Positions 1 to 7,266 of a stretch of 33,198 nucleotides of DNA are shown here, in pieces. How positions within the stretch are numbered: position 1 is the first letter of the stretch; the number at the start of each line of letters is the position of its first letter. The stretch spans positions 1 through 33,198 of the forward strand of contig CAAGGT010000309.1 of NCBI GenBank assembly GCA_900769465.1, in the 5' to 3' direction. Below the pieces are notes generated by a model. That model ran no database searches. It was not told where the DNA came from and saw nothing but the letters and a program-made list of their open reading frames with translations. The position numbers were made by a program, and so were the translations under genes. Source of the stretch: Bacteroidaceae bacterium (GTDB taxonomy: Bacteria > Bacteroidota > Bacteroidia > Bacteroidales > Bacteroidaceae).

Positions 1-608
1 AAAGCCACTCTATCACATCGTGAAGCCTCATCCATATATGGCGTAGATACAAGGATGGTTATTCCCCTCTGTTTAAGGTCGGAAAGCATATCCCAAAACT
101 CACTTCTTGATACGGCATCAACACCCGTTGTCGGCTCATCCAAGAATAGTACGCTTGGACGATGTATCAAGGCACACGATAGGGCGAGTTTCTGTTTCAT
201 ACCCCCCGAGAGTTTACCTGCTCTACGATTTTTGAACGGCTCAATTTGGCGATAGATAGGCGCAACAAGGTCGTAAGAGTCCTTCATCTTCACACCAAAC
301 AACGCAGCAAAGAAGTTCAAATTCTCCTCTACTGTCAGGTCTTGATATAGCGAGAAACGCCCAGGCATATATCCCACACGCTCACGAATGGCGTGATAAT
401 CTTTGACAATATCATAGCCATCGACCTCAGCCCGTCCCTCATCGGGATTAAGCAGTGTAGTGAGCAGTCTAAACAGTGTGGTTTTGCCTGCTCCATCGGG
501 ACCGATAAGACCAAACAGTTCGCCTCGTTCAACCTCAAAAGAGACGTGGTCGAGTGCCTTTACCTTTCCGAAACACTTCGATATATTTTCAACTTTTATG
601 GCAGACAT
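1..608 (-). CDS. ABC transporter ATP-binding protein (YbhF-like efflux), 3' part missing
   Basis: This is the nucleotide-binding subunit of an ABC-2 type exporter and is cut by the left window edge after about 202 codons. The start is the ATG at 606-608 (reads MSAIKVENISK), 12 bp after the adaptor gene's stop. Visible motifs are Walker A GPDGAGKTT (residues 36-44), the signature LSGGMKQK (about 130-137), Walker B VLFLDEPT (about 153-160) and the start of the switch region, STPYMDEA. The usual H-loop histidine is a proline (Pro190). Some YbhF-type proteins with two fused ATPase domains have a variant H-loop in their first domain, so this could be the N-terminal half of such a protein. The neighbours (HlyD adaptor, TolC channel, TetR regulator) indicate a tripartite efflux operon; permease genes are expected just outside the window. 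The substrate is unknown. Confidence 0.93.
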   Translation of the reverse strand, partial: MSAIKVENISKCFGKVKALDHVSFEVERGELFGLIGPDGAGKTTLFRLLTTLLNPDEGRAEVDGYDIVKDYHAIRERVGYMPGRFSLYQDLTVEENLNFFAALFGVKMKDSYDLVAPIYRQIEPFKNRRAGKLSGGMKQKLALSCALIHRPSVLFLDEPTTGVDAVSRSEFWDMLSDLKQRGITILVSTPYMDEASRCDRVA

Positions 609-620
609 AATGTAGCAGGA

Positions 621-1505
621 TTATAGCCTTACCTCTCCCGCAAGACCGATTTTTAGGCGACCATCATTCTCTACGGCAATCTTAACGGCATAAACGAGGT
701 TTGCCCTTGTTTCTTTAGTCTGAATGCTCTTTGGTGTAAACTCGCTCTCGGCAGAAATCCACGCCACACGACCCTTATAGTCATATCGCTCATCACCGCC
801 GAAGTCAGCCGTAACTATTACTTCATCGCCCAAATTCACATTTGCCAATTGGTCGGATGTGAAGTATGCACGCAGATAGATATTTTTGAGGTTTGCCACC
901 TTCATAAGAGGCTTTCCAACAGCGGCCAACTCTCCTTCCTCGGCATACTTAACCAATACCGTTCCGCCCACTGCCGATGAGATGCGACACTTCGCAATGC
1001 GGTCATCAAGGGCTACAATCTGCGCTTCAAGTGCTGCGGCATTCTCGTTTATAGTCGATGTATTGTTGTCGATTGTAGAGAGGGCTGCCGATAACTGACC
1101 TTCGAGAATGGCAATTTGCGCCTCGATGTCATCACGCTGCTTCGTTGTCGCAGCACCATCACTGAGCATATTCTCAATACGCTGTAACTCAGTGCGTTGC
1201 TTTGCTACCTGACTGCGCAGTGATGCCACCTGCTTCTCCTTGTCGGGACGACTGCTCAATAGAGCAGACTGCTGAGCCTTTAACTGCTCTCGTTGCAGAT
1301 GTAGTTGGAGGCTATCAATAGCACCAACCACACTATTTGCTTCAATCGCTTCTCCCTCTCGAATATCAAAATTTAGGATTTTACCCGTAGCCTCGGCTGA
1401 TATTACTACCTCGGTAGCCTCAAATGTACCTTGTGCATCGTACTCCACCTCATTGCTGCACGATACAGCAACTATCGCTACAAGAATGTATATAACTCTT
1501 TTCAT
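621..1505 (-). CDS. HlyD/YbhG-family periplasmic adaptor lipoprotein
   Basis: This 294-residue membrane-fusion protein would link an inner-membrane ABC exporter to a TolC-type outer-membrane channel. The N-terminus has a short hydrophobic segment ending in AVSC, a lipobox with Cys16 as the likely lipidated residue, so the mature protein is probably a periplasmic lipoprotein. It continues with a biotinyl-lipoyl-like half-motif (residues about 25-65), a long alpha-helical hairpin rich in Gln, Glu and Ala (about 70-165), the second lipoyl half (GGTVLVKYAEEGELAAVGKPL) and a beta-barrel region (DEVIVTADFGGD). The size suits the YbhG group. It lies 8 bp after the tolC-like gene and 12 bp before the ATPase gene in one operon. 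The transported compound cannot be told from sequence. Confidence 0.92.
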   Translation of the reverse strand: MKRVIYILVAIVAVSCSNEVEYDAQGTFEATEVVISAEATGKILNFDIREGEAIEANSVVGAIDSLQLHLQREQLKAQQSALLSSRPDKEKQVASLRSQVAKQRTELQRIENMLSDGAATTKQRDDIEAQIAILEGQLSAALSTIDNNTSTINENAAALEAQIVALDDRIAKCRISSAVGGTVLVKYAEEGELAAVGKPLMKVANLKNIYLRAYFTSDQLANVNLGDEVIVTADFGGDERYDYKGRVAWISAESEFTPKSIQTKETRANLVYAVKIAVENDGRLKIGLAGEVRL

Positions 1506-1513
1506 AATAGACC

Positions 1514-2791
1514 TTATTGATTTAATGTTGTTTTTAATCTGTATGTGGCTTGTAATAACTCTATCTCGTGGGTGCTACGACTGAGCGTAGCGGTTGTTTC
1601 ATCTGCTATTTTACGAAGCAAGTCTGTGGCATCTATAACGCCATTCTCCAATCTCGACTCAGCAGCCATACGTACCGAGCGGCGCAACTCGACAATGCGA
1701 TTATCATCCTCCAACGCACTACGCAGACGAACAATCTCGTCTGCATCCTGTGTGGTCTGCATCTCGGTATTGAACAGAAAGACATCACGCTGAATGGCAA
1801 TCTGTCTCTCAGCGGCATCCAACTTACTGAGGTTGTTCTTCTGGGTATAGAATGCCCCGATATTCCACGACATACGCACGCCAACAATAGCATTGAGTGT
1901 CCACTCCGAAGAAACCATACTCTTGAACATATCCAACCCTGGATATCCATAATAGCCCTGTGCAAAAGCACTGAACCGAGGCATTACTGATGTTGTTATC
2001 GCCTTACGCTGTGCTACGAGTTTATTGCTTTGGGCATCGAACATTGCAAGTTCGGGGCGTAAAGATGTGCGACTCGCAACCTCTACCATTGCTGGGCGTG
2101 TGAGTGTTTCATCTGTGAGAGGCCGTCCGATAAACACCTCCAACATTCGGCGAAAACTTGCCCGTGATGCCTCCACCTGACCGAGCGTCTGACGAGCAGT
2201 GAGTAACTCAGCCTCAATAGCATCGACATCAGATTGCATCGCTACACCATTTTTATAATAGGTATGCATACGATTTAGGTTCGCATCTAAAACTTCAATG
2301 AGCGTCTCAGTCTGTTCAACACGCTCGTCAAGCAAGAGAATGCCGAAGTAGAGATTTTGAATACGAGATTGCAGGTCGTAGAGTGAAGCATCCACTCGGC
2401 TACGCTGTTCGGCCGCCTCCGCCTCGGCAATTGCACGATTAGCCTTTGACAGACCGCCGTCCCAAATATTCTGCGAAACATCGATAGCCACTTTGTACTG
2501 GTCTTTGCGAACGCCCGACATATCCAATCCACTGGCTGCAATTATCTGATTGAAAGCCTCGGGATAGGTAGGTGTCGCCGATTGATAGGTGGCTTGCCCA
2601 GAGAATACCACCTGTGGAATCCACGCACGAGCAGCATTCGATATGTTATACTGCTCCGTCTCCGCTATTAAGTCGTATTGCCTAATTTCGGGATAGTTTT
2701 CTCGTGCCAATTTGCAACACTCGTCAAGCGTTTGCGCCTGAGAGGTGAGTACCGTTAGCATCATTAACGATAATAAAACAAACCGTTTCAT
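1514..2791 (-). CDS. TolC-family outer-membrane efflux channel
   Basis: This 425-residue outer-membrane efflux protein carries a clear Sec signal peptide (MKRFVLLSLMMLTVLTSQAQ, cleavage probably after SQA). The rest shows the internally duplicated OEP pattern: long heptad-rich helices (about 30-75, 140-225, 245-280 and 330-425) alternating with short strands such as VVFSGQATYQ and RFSAFAQGYYG. The motif GVAMQSDVDAIEAELLTARQ is typical of TolC-like proteins of Bacteroidetes. Only 1 bp separates it from the upstream tetR stop, and the adaptor gene follows 8 bp downstream, so the three are co-transcribed. It would provide the exit duct for the ABC exporter. Its assignment to the OEP family is firm; its substrate is unknown. 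Confidence 0.93.
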   Translation of the reverse strand: MKRFVLLSLMMLTVLTSQAQTLDECCKLARENYPEIRQYDLIAETEQYNISNAARAWIPQVVFSGQATYQSATPTYPEAFNQIIAASGLDMSGVRKDQYKVAIDVSQNIWDGGLSKANRAIAEAEAAEQRSRVDASLYDLQSRIQNLYFGILLLDERVEQTETLIEVLDANLNRMHTYYKNGVAMQSDVDAIEAELLTARQTLGQVEASRASFRRMLEVFIGRPLTDETLTRPAMVEVASRTSLRPELAMFDAQSNKLVAQRKAITTSVMPRFSAFAQGYYGYPGLDMFKSMVSSEWTLNAIVGVRMSWNIGAFYTQKNNLSKLDAAERQIAIQRDVFLFNTEMQTTQDADEIVRLRSALEDDNRIVELRRSVRMAAESRLENGVIDATDLLRKIADETTATLSRSTHEIELLQATYRLKTTLNQ

Positions 2792-2792
2792 A

Positions 2793-3416
2793 CTATTCTT
2801 TTTTGATTCTTCGCATAATAAGTTCTATATTTTCAGTCTTGCGTTGAGCGAGCAGCATCTCTATTGATTGTCTGTTATCACTCAATAAGTCCTCTATCAT
2901 ATTTGCCATTAACGAAGGGAATATGTTAAGCGATAAGATGGACTGAAACAACAGTAACACATTGAATGACTCAACCTCCCCTCTTGCAGCCGCCTCGTCA
3001 ACCTCTCGTTGCAAAGAGTTGAAGAGGTGGAAGCAACTTGCAATCTTTGTCATTAAGAGGTCGCATCTATTTTTATAGGGCAACACCTCATTTATCAAGA
3101 ATCGAGGTAGATCAGGATTGACTGCAACAAAATCAAAATGGACAGATATTGCCTCTTCGATACGCTTAACCAAAGGAAGGTCGCCATTACCGAAAAGATG
3201 GTGTATCAAAGGAACTATCTCCGACATCTTTTTGTCGATGAAACGCTCAAATAGTTGCTCTTTGGTACGGAAATAATAATGCAACATTGCGTGTGTTACA
3301 TCTGCCGCCTTGGCTATCGATGTGGTTCTTGCACCATTATACCCCTTTTCCAAGAACTCCTTTTCAGCCGCTTCAAGTATCTGTTGCTCTTTGCTTTGCA
3401 CTGTTTGCTCATTCAT
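2793..3416 (-). CDS. TetR/AcrR-family transcriptional regulator of the efflux operon
   Basis: This 207-residue regulator is the first gene of the efflux operon. Residues about 10-58 form a canonical TetR helix-turn-helix (ILEAAEKEFLEKGYNGARTTSIAKAAD, then LHYYFRTKEQLFERFI). The remaining helical part would be the ligand-binding and dimerisation domain. In this family the protein normally represses its own operon until an inducer, often the pump substrate, binds. A promoter lies at 3470-3500 and a perfect TTAACA-N4-TGTTAA inverted repeat at 3452-3467, just downstream of the -7 box, which fits autorepression. The ATG at 3414-3416 fits the usual family start. The layout resembles E. coli cecR-ybhGFSR, but orthology is an inference. 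Confidence 0.92.
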   Translation of the reverse strand: MNEQTVQSKEQQILEAAEKEFLEKGYNGARTTSIAKAADVTHAMLHYYFRTKEQLFERFIDKKMSEIVPLIHHLFGNGDLPLVKRIEEAISVHFDFVAVNPDLPRFLINEVLPYKNRCDLLMTKIASCFHLFNSLQREVDEAAARGEVESFNVLLLFQSILSLNIFPSLMANMIEDLLSDNRQSIEMLLAQRKTENIELIMRRIKKE

Positions 3417-3451
3417 TTTTTGATATTAATTTTGCGGTTTAACAAAATAGT

Positions 3452-3467
3452 TTAACAAATCTGTTAA
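3452..3467. promoter_or_regulatory. Candidate TetR operator (inverted repeat)
   Basis: The sequence TTAACAAATCTGTTAA is a perfect 6-4-6 inverted repeat lying between the -7 box of the efflux promoter and the tetR start codon. A further TTTAACA half-site lies 13 bp away at 3438-3444, in the same orientation as the left arm. The position around the expected transcription start is ideal for repression. Binding by this particular TetR protein is inferred from location only. Confidence 0.5.
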
Positions 3468-3469
3468 TG

Positions 3470-3500
3470 CAAAGGTGCGATTTATTTTTTAATTCGCAAA
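3470..3500 (-). promoter_or_regulatory. Promoter of the tetR-tolC-hlyD-ABC operon
   Basis: On the minus strand TTTG (3497-3500) is followed after 19 bp by CACCTTTG (3470-3477). This matches the Bacteroidetes primary sigma consensus TTTG-N19-21-TAnnTTTG except for the first base of the -7 box. It sits about 55 bp upstream of the tetR ATG. Confidence 0.55.
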
Positions 3501-3858
3501 ATATTTGGAGAATTTATTCAAGTTTGGTTTATTCCATTTATTATATACTCAAAATGGACAAAACTTATTTGTGTATGCAGGCTATATGACTGATAGAGAG
3601 AAGTTGAAGGTATTCTTTGAAAAAAATTCGGTGTCTAACAAAAATAAAAATTATTTTTTTGTTGGTTTATCCTCTCCGAAGAGGAGGAGGAGTAGATTTT
3701 GCCTTAAAAATCATCTAAAATATGAGAAAAACCACTTGGCAACATTTGGCAACATTTTTTAGGTATTACTCAGAATAAGAATGAAGAGATGCGTCTCCTA
3801 ACCACTTCTGAAGCATATTTGAGGGTAAATAGACCTATTATTATGGACAGAAATGAAA

Positions 3859-3873
3859 CCCGTACGCACCGCA
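3859..3873 (+). repeat. 15-bp direct repeat, left copy (possible att-like site)
   Basis: CCCGTACGCACCGCA occurs here and again, identical and in the same orientation, at 7267-7281. Each copy is followed within two bases by a different hairpin terminator. The repeats bracket a 3.4-kb segment with an ECF sigma factor, a membrane protein and an ATPase. The sequence could be the 3' end of a tRNA-type target, but no intact tRNA is present at either copy. Confidence 0.55.
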
Positions 3874-3874
3874 G

Positions 3875-3906
3875 AAAGCCTTTCAGTTACGCTGAGAGGC
3901 TTTTTT
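3875..3906 (+). terminator. Rho-independent terminator
   Basis: AAAGCCTTTCAG and CTGAGAGGCTTT form a 12-bp stem (one G-T pair) around a 5-base loop, followed by further T residues. No intact gene precedes it on the plus strand, so it may terminate a lost or degraded gene. Confidence 0.6.
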
Positions 3907-4030
3907 GTTTATATACAACAAGTTAAGACAAATCCGTTGAAATACAGAATTTTGCATTTGCAATCTATTATCACTAAAAACAATAGCCTTTTAGACATTT
4001 GCGGACAAACAAGGACCGAAACGGACAAAA

Positions 4031-4073
4031 TGCGCTACCAATTTGCGCTACCAGACCCGCAAATGCGCTACCA
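4031..4073 (+). repeat. Cluster of three TGCGCTACCA repeats
   Basis: TGCGCTACCA appears at 4031-4040, 4044-4053 and 4064-4073 in one orientation. Two related copies lie at 7197-7205 and 7209-7218, near the other 15-bp repeat. The spacing of 12-20 bp is reminiscent of recombinase or protein-binding iterons, but the function is unknown. Confidence 0.6.
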
Positions 4074-4134
4074 GTTTAAGGTACTTTACAAACTAAAGGC
4101 AAAATGTATTCGTGAAATTGCTGTTATACAAAAT

Positions 4135-4157
4135 GGGAGCAGCTTGTTGCCGCCCCC
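4135..4157 (-). terminator. Terminator of the sigma factor/membrane protein operon
   Basis: On the minus strand a GC-rich imperfect hairpin (GGGGGCGGC, loop AACAA, GCTGCTCCC; two mismatches) begins 8 bp after the membrane-protein stop and is followed by ATTTTG. This is a plausible rho-independent terminator. Confidence 0.5.
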
Positions 4158-4165
4158 ATAAATCA

Positions 4166-4768
4166 TCAGTTTTCTCCTCTAAGACTCTTAATATGCCTTA
4201 GGACTGCATCAAGCCGTTTCCTGTTTGCTTTTTGCTGGCAATACCCCAAGCTTATCGACAACGCCATTGCGCATATGGTTATAGCAATAACTACTGTGTT
4301 CCATGCAAAGCCCGATGCTACAAGAATTGTCCATGCAATAAGCGCAATGTAGGGGATTGCAAGCACTTTGTCTGTAAACGAACGCAATCGTTTGTGGTTT
4401 ACAATCCTCTCCTGTGCCTCGGTCATGCTCATCGATGGCAGCTGCTTGATGTCAAGCGCCTTGTAGCACCTGCGGTTCAAGAGATATTCAAGCGCGCCAA
4501 CCGCCAGTATGAACAGGCCGAATCCCCAATATCCTGCACCCTTGCCAAGATACATGACGAGGAACACAATACCCACAATCGGTGCCGATACCAATGAAAC
4601 TTTAAAACGGTTCTTGTACCATTTTTCAATGTAGGACAGTTTTTCCTTTATCGCCTCGCCGATAATCTCCTCGCTTATTATTCGCTGTTTCTCAAGTTTA
4701 TCATCTAGAAAAACGAATTGCTGCTTGAGCTCTTCAAGTTCCTTAAAATCTATTTCTCTCTGTGTCAT
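4166..4768 (-). CDS. Multi-pass membrane protein paired with an ECF sigma factor
   Basis: This 200-residue protein was not recognised as a named family. Residues 1-55 are charged and predicted coiled-coil (FKELEELKQQFVFLDDKLEKQ). Four hydrophobic segments follow: about 57-73 (VSLVSAPIVGIVFLVMY), 78-95, 137-153 and 158-175. The segment between TM2 and TM3 is basic and soluble (MTEAQERIVNHKRLRSF), and the C-terminus is basic. It starts 11 bp after the ECF sigma gene stop, so the two are surely co-transcribed. Genes in this position often encode anti-sigma factors, and a cytosolic N-terminal helix plus membrane anchor would suit that role. No zinc-binding anti-sigma motif is visible, so this is only an inference. 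Confidence 0.85.
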   Translation of the reverse strand: MTQREIDFKELEELKQQFVFLDDKLEKQRIISEEIIGEAIKEKLSYIEKWYKNRFKVSLVSAPIVGIVFLVMYLGKGAGYWGFGLFILAVGALEYLLNRRCYKALDIKQLPSMSMTEAQERIVNHKRLRSFTDKVLAIPYIALIAWTILVASGFAWNTVVIAITICAMALSISLGYCQQKANRKRLDAVLRHIKSLRGEN

Positions 4769-4779
4769 AGTTCCTTGAT

Positions 4780-5289
4780 TTACTTGTTAGACATTGATTT
4801 TAACTGTTCCTTTATGCGAAACAGCCTGATGGAAACATTAGACAAGGTTATTCCTACCACGTTGGCTATGTCCTGATAGCTCATATTCTCCAGCCAAAGA
4901 AGAATTATTGCCCTGTCAAAGACATCAAGGCGGTTAATCCTGTCATACAGCATCTGAATTTGTTTACTGCGTTCATCCTCATCGCGATATAGGTCAATGT
5001 CGACCAGAAGAGGAACGGTCTGTACGCGACTTTTCTTCTTCCGTTCCTGGTTGCTGCATGTATTGAGGCTTACACGCCATATCCAGGTCTTTATATCACT
5101 ATCGCCACGGAAGTCCTCAAATCCCTTCCACAGATTTATGAGAATCTCTTGGAACAGGTCGTTGACCTCTTCCTTATCGTTGGAAAAGAAGTAGCAGACG
5201 GTGTATATTGTCTTGCGGTACTCCTTGACCATTTCAGTAAATTTGCGTTCTGTGTTATCCATCATTTTTTTGTTATAGAAGCGCTTCAT
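4780..5289 (-). CDS. ECF-type RNA polymerase sigma factor
   Basis: This is a sigma-70 family extracytoplasmic-function sigma factor of 169 residues from the ATG at 5289. Region 2 is clear (YTVCYFFSNDKEEVNDLFQEILINLWKG, then FRGDSDIKTWIWRVSLNTC, the -10 recognition and melting part). Region 4 follows a linker and has the helix-turn-helix MSYQDIANVVGITLSNVSIRLFRIKEQL. A GTG at 5313 and an ATG pair at 5265 and 5262 are alternative starts. I prefer 5289 because an A/G-rich stretch (AGAAAGAAAC) precedes it and the upstream GTG lies in a conserved-looking CGTGTGTC sequence that may be promoter. The gene heads a two-gene operon with a membrane protein that may control it. Its regulon is unknown; promoter-like elements upstream may mean autoregulation. 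Confidence 0.92.
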   Translation of the reverse strand: MKRFYNKKMMDNTERKFTEMVKEYRKTIYTVCYFFSNDKEEVNDLFQEILINLWKGFEDFRGDSDIKTWIWRVSLNTCSNQERKKKSRVQTVPLLVDIDLYRDEDERSKQIQMLYDRINRLDVFDRAIILLWLENMSYQDIANVVGITLSNVSIRLFRIKEQLKSMSNK

Positions 5290-5499
5290 GTTTCTTTCTA
5301 CTTGCTTAGACACACGAATGCGAGAAAACTTTCATAAAAAGTGACTTTTTTTCAAAAATAGCAAAAAAGCAATTAACATAGCGCATTATAGGCGGTAATA
5401 GCATTTGTAAATGCGGAGATATGTGGTTTTATCGGCAACCAACAATGTCGTTTTTAGCATAGAATTAAGGTATATAATTAAAGGGTGCATCCTCTGGAG

Positions 5500-5545
5500 A
5501 AAATGCTTATTTGGGCAAAATACACCTAAATAAGCATTTTTTTTT
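5500..5545 (+). terminator. Orphan rho-independent terminator between divergent genes
   Basis: AAAATGCTTATTT (5500-5512) and AAATAAGCATTTT (5528-5540) form a perfect 13-bp stem with a 15-base loop, followed by T residues to 5545. It is oriented for the plus strand, yet no protein gene precedes it there; the sigma gene diverges leftward. It could end a short untranslated RNA from about 5340-5500, or insulate the ATPase promoter just downstream. Confidence 0.55.
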
Positions 5546-5566
5546 GTGCTTATTTTTCCATTTTTA

Positions 5567-5597
5567 TTTGAATAAGTAAACTTTTACTATATCTTTG
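5567..5597 (+). promoter_or_regulatory. Promoter of the DUF4143-type ATPase gene
   Basis: TTTG (5567-5570), a 19-bp spacer and TATCTTTG (5590-5597) match the Bacteroidetes consensus exactly. The start codon lies 20 bp after the -7 box. The spacer contains a 14-bp palindrome, AGTAAACTTTTACT, that could bind a regulator. Confidence 0.7.
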
Positions 5598-5616
5598 CGT
5601 TTAAAATATAGGTGCT

Positions 5617-7083
5617 ATGAATGTATATAAGGACGAAACGATGAAAGAGCAGATTATAAAAAGAATGCAATTTGATAATCCTTGGTGGGTGTCAGGCTCT
5701 ATACCTAATGATTATAAATCTATGCAGCACAGACTCTATTTGGATACGTTTATGCCAATGGTGGCCGATGTTTCAACAAGAAGAGGTGTTATTCTTATGG
5801 GACCTCGTCGTGTAGGTAAGACTGTAATGATATTTCACACCATTGAAGAACTTATAAAAAACGGTGTTCCTGCACAGAAGATCATTTATCTATCAATAGA
5901 TACTCCTATATACAACAATATTTCATTGGAAGACCTGCTGCAACTTGCAAGAGAGTCTTTAAAGCAAAGCGATGCATCAATGGATGGTTATTTTGTATTT
6001 TACGACGAGATACAATATTTAAAAGACTGGGAAATTCATCTAAAATCGCTAATAGACAGTTATAGAAATATTAAGTTTGTTGCATCAGGCTCAGCAGCAG
6101 CTGCGTTAAAAATGAAAAGCACGGAAAGCGGAGCTGGTAGGTTTACAGATTTTATGCTCCCACCACTTACATTTAATGAGTACATACATTTGTTAGACCT
6201 CAACAATCTTATTGTTCCAACCCGAATGATATGGGACGGCAGAGAAATTAACAGTTATGATACTATTGATATAGATTTGTTGAATAAACACTTTGTGGAT
6301 TATATAAACTATGGCGGTTATCCAGAGATTGTACTTTCAAAAAAGATGCAGGATGACATTACTCAATATGTAAGACATGACATTGTTGATAAAGTAATGT
6401 TGCGCGATTTGCCAAGTTTGTATGGAATCAAGGATATACAAGAATTAAATCGGCTTTTTGTGTATATTGTATACCATACCGGTGAAGAGTTTTCTTATGA
6501 TGGATTATCCCAGGAGTCAGGGATAAGAAAAGAGGTGTTGAAAAAATACATACAATATTTTGAAGCCGCTTTCTTGATAAAGGTTGTGCATAAGGTTAAT
6601 GACAACGCAAAAAACCTGCAAAGAGTAACCGCATTCAAAATCTATTTGACAAATCCTTCTTTACGCTGTGCCTTGTTCTCTCCTTTATCGGCTTCTGATA
6701 GTATGTTTGGACATATGGTTGAAACAGCGATTTATGCACAATGGATACAAAGGGATACTACCGAAATTCATTATGCAAGCTGGGTTGAAAATAAAAAGAA
6801 TAGAGAGGTGGATATGGTTGGTTTGGATCTTGCGCGTCAAAAGCCAAATTGGGCAGTGGAAATTAAGTGGAGCGACAGGTATGTAGAACAAACAAGTAAG
6901 TTAAAACCATTGCTGAACTTTTTAACTAAAAACAGCCTTCAATCAGCTATTGTAACGACCATAAGTAAATACACATACAAACAAATGAGTGAAGTAGGAT
7001 TACAATATATACCAGCTGCTTTGTATGCGTATATCGTAGGCGATAATACCATTAAACAGCGCCATGTACAAAATATCGGATAA
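5617..7083 (+). CDS. AAA-superfamily ATPase with DUF4143 domain
   Basis: This 488-residue protein belongs to the large prokaryotic group of predicted ATPases that pair an AAA domain with a C-terminal DUF4143. Walker A is GPRRVGKT (62-69), Walker B is FVFYDEIQ (about 126-133), and a sensor-like ASGSAAA follows. A winged-helix-like linker (FSYDGLSQESGIRKEVLKKYIQYFEAAFLI) separates it from the C-terminal part, where REVDMVG and AVEIKWSD (about 396-420) resemble a PD-(D/E)xK nuclease-type core. Cellular function is unknown for most of the family. The gene has its own strong promoter. A second start at 5641 (MKEQIIKRM) has AAGGA upstream and may be the true one. The gene is visibly more AT-rich than its neighbours and lies inside a repeat-bracketed segment, which suggests acquisition by transfer. 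Confidence 0.9.
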   Translation: MNVYKDETMKEQIIKRMQFDNPWWVSGSIPNDYKSMQHRLYLDTFMPMVADVSTRRGVILMGPRRVGKTVMIFHTIEELIKNGVPAQKIIYLSIDTPIYNNISLEDLLQLARESLKQSDASMDGYFVFYDEIQYLKDWEIHLKSLIDSYRNIKFVASGSAAAALKMKSTESGAGRFTDFMLPPLTFNEYIHLLDLNNLIVPTRMIWDGREINSYDTIDIDLLNKHFVDYINYGGYPEIVLSKKMQDDITQYVRHDIVDKVMLRDLPSLYGIKDIQELNRLFVYIVYHTGEEFSYDGLSQESGIRKEVLKKYIQYFEAAFLIKVVHKVNDNAKNLQRVTAFKIYLTNPSLRCALFSPLSASDSMFGHMVETAIYAQWIQRDTTEIHYASWVENKKNREVDMVGLDLARQKPNWAVEIKWSDRYVEQTSKLKPLLNFLTKNSLQSAIVTTISKYTYKQMSEVGLQYIPAALYAYIVGDNTIKQRHVQNIG

Positions 7084-7196
7084 CCAATAGCTCAGATACA
7101 TATTATCATAGCCAACTGGAATGTGAAACTATTAATTTGTAATATATCAGAGTTCATTAACATACAACCTCAAGCAGGAACTGAAATAAGTTAAGC

Positions 7197-7218
7197 GCGC
7201 TACCAGAATGCGCTACCG
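7197..7218 (+). repeat. GCGCTACC repeats, right cluster
   Basis: GCGCTACCA (7197-7205) and TGCGCTACCG (7209-7218) repeat the motif seen three times at 4031-4073, in the same orientation. They lie 49 bp inside the right 15-bp direct repeat. Function unknown. Confidence 0.55.
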
Positions 7219-7266
7219 GCTTCAAAACTAGTGATAAGGTATTGATACACAACCGAGTATTATAAT

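Larger units (their letters stand above)
3507..4134. other. Intergenic stretch without a convincing gene
   Basis: About 630 bp lie between the tetR promoter and the terminator of the membrane-protein gene. Open frames at 3505-3762 and 3853-4161 on the plus strand have no recognisable domain and run through hairpins and repeats, so they are not called. The stretch holds a tandem TTGGCAACAT-like pair (about 3735-3757), a 15-bp sequence that recurs at 7267, a rho-independent hairpin, and three TGCGCTACCA repeats. A short frame around 3780-3927 (LLTTSEAYLRVNRP) faintly resembles the end of a DNA-binding protein and may be a gene remnant; this is weak. Confidence 0.4.

Noticed and set aside
3505..3762. 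85-codon plus-strand open frame next to the tetR promoter
   Set aside because: No recognisable domain, overlaps the promoter of the opposite operon, low-complexity composition and no ribosome-binding or promoter signal of its own.
3859..3873. tRNA gene ending at the 15-bp repeat
   Set aside because: The repeat looks like a tRNA 3' end, but no T-arm GGTTCRA, anticodon arm or 5' acceptor complement lies upstream of either copy.
3853..4161. 102-codon plus-strand frame with repeated MRYQF
   Set aside because: It begins at the 15-bp repeat, runs through a terminator hairpin, and its internal repetition simply reflects the TGCGCTACCA DNA repeats.
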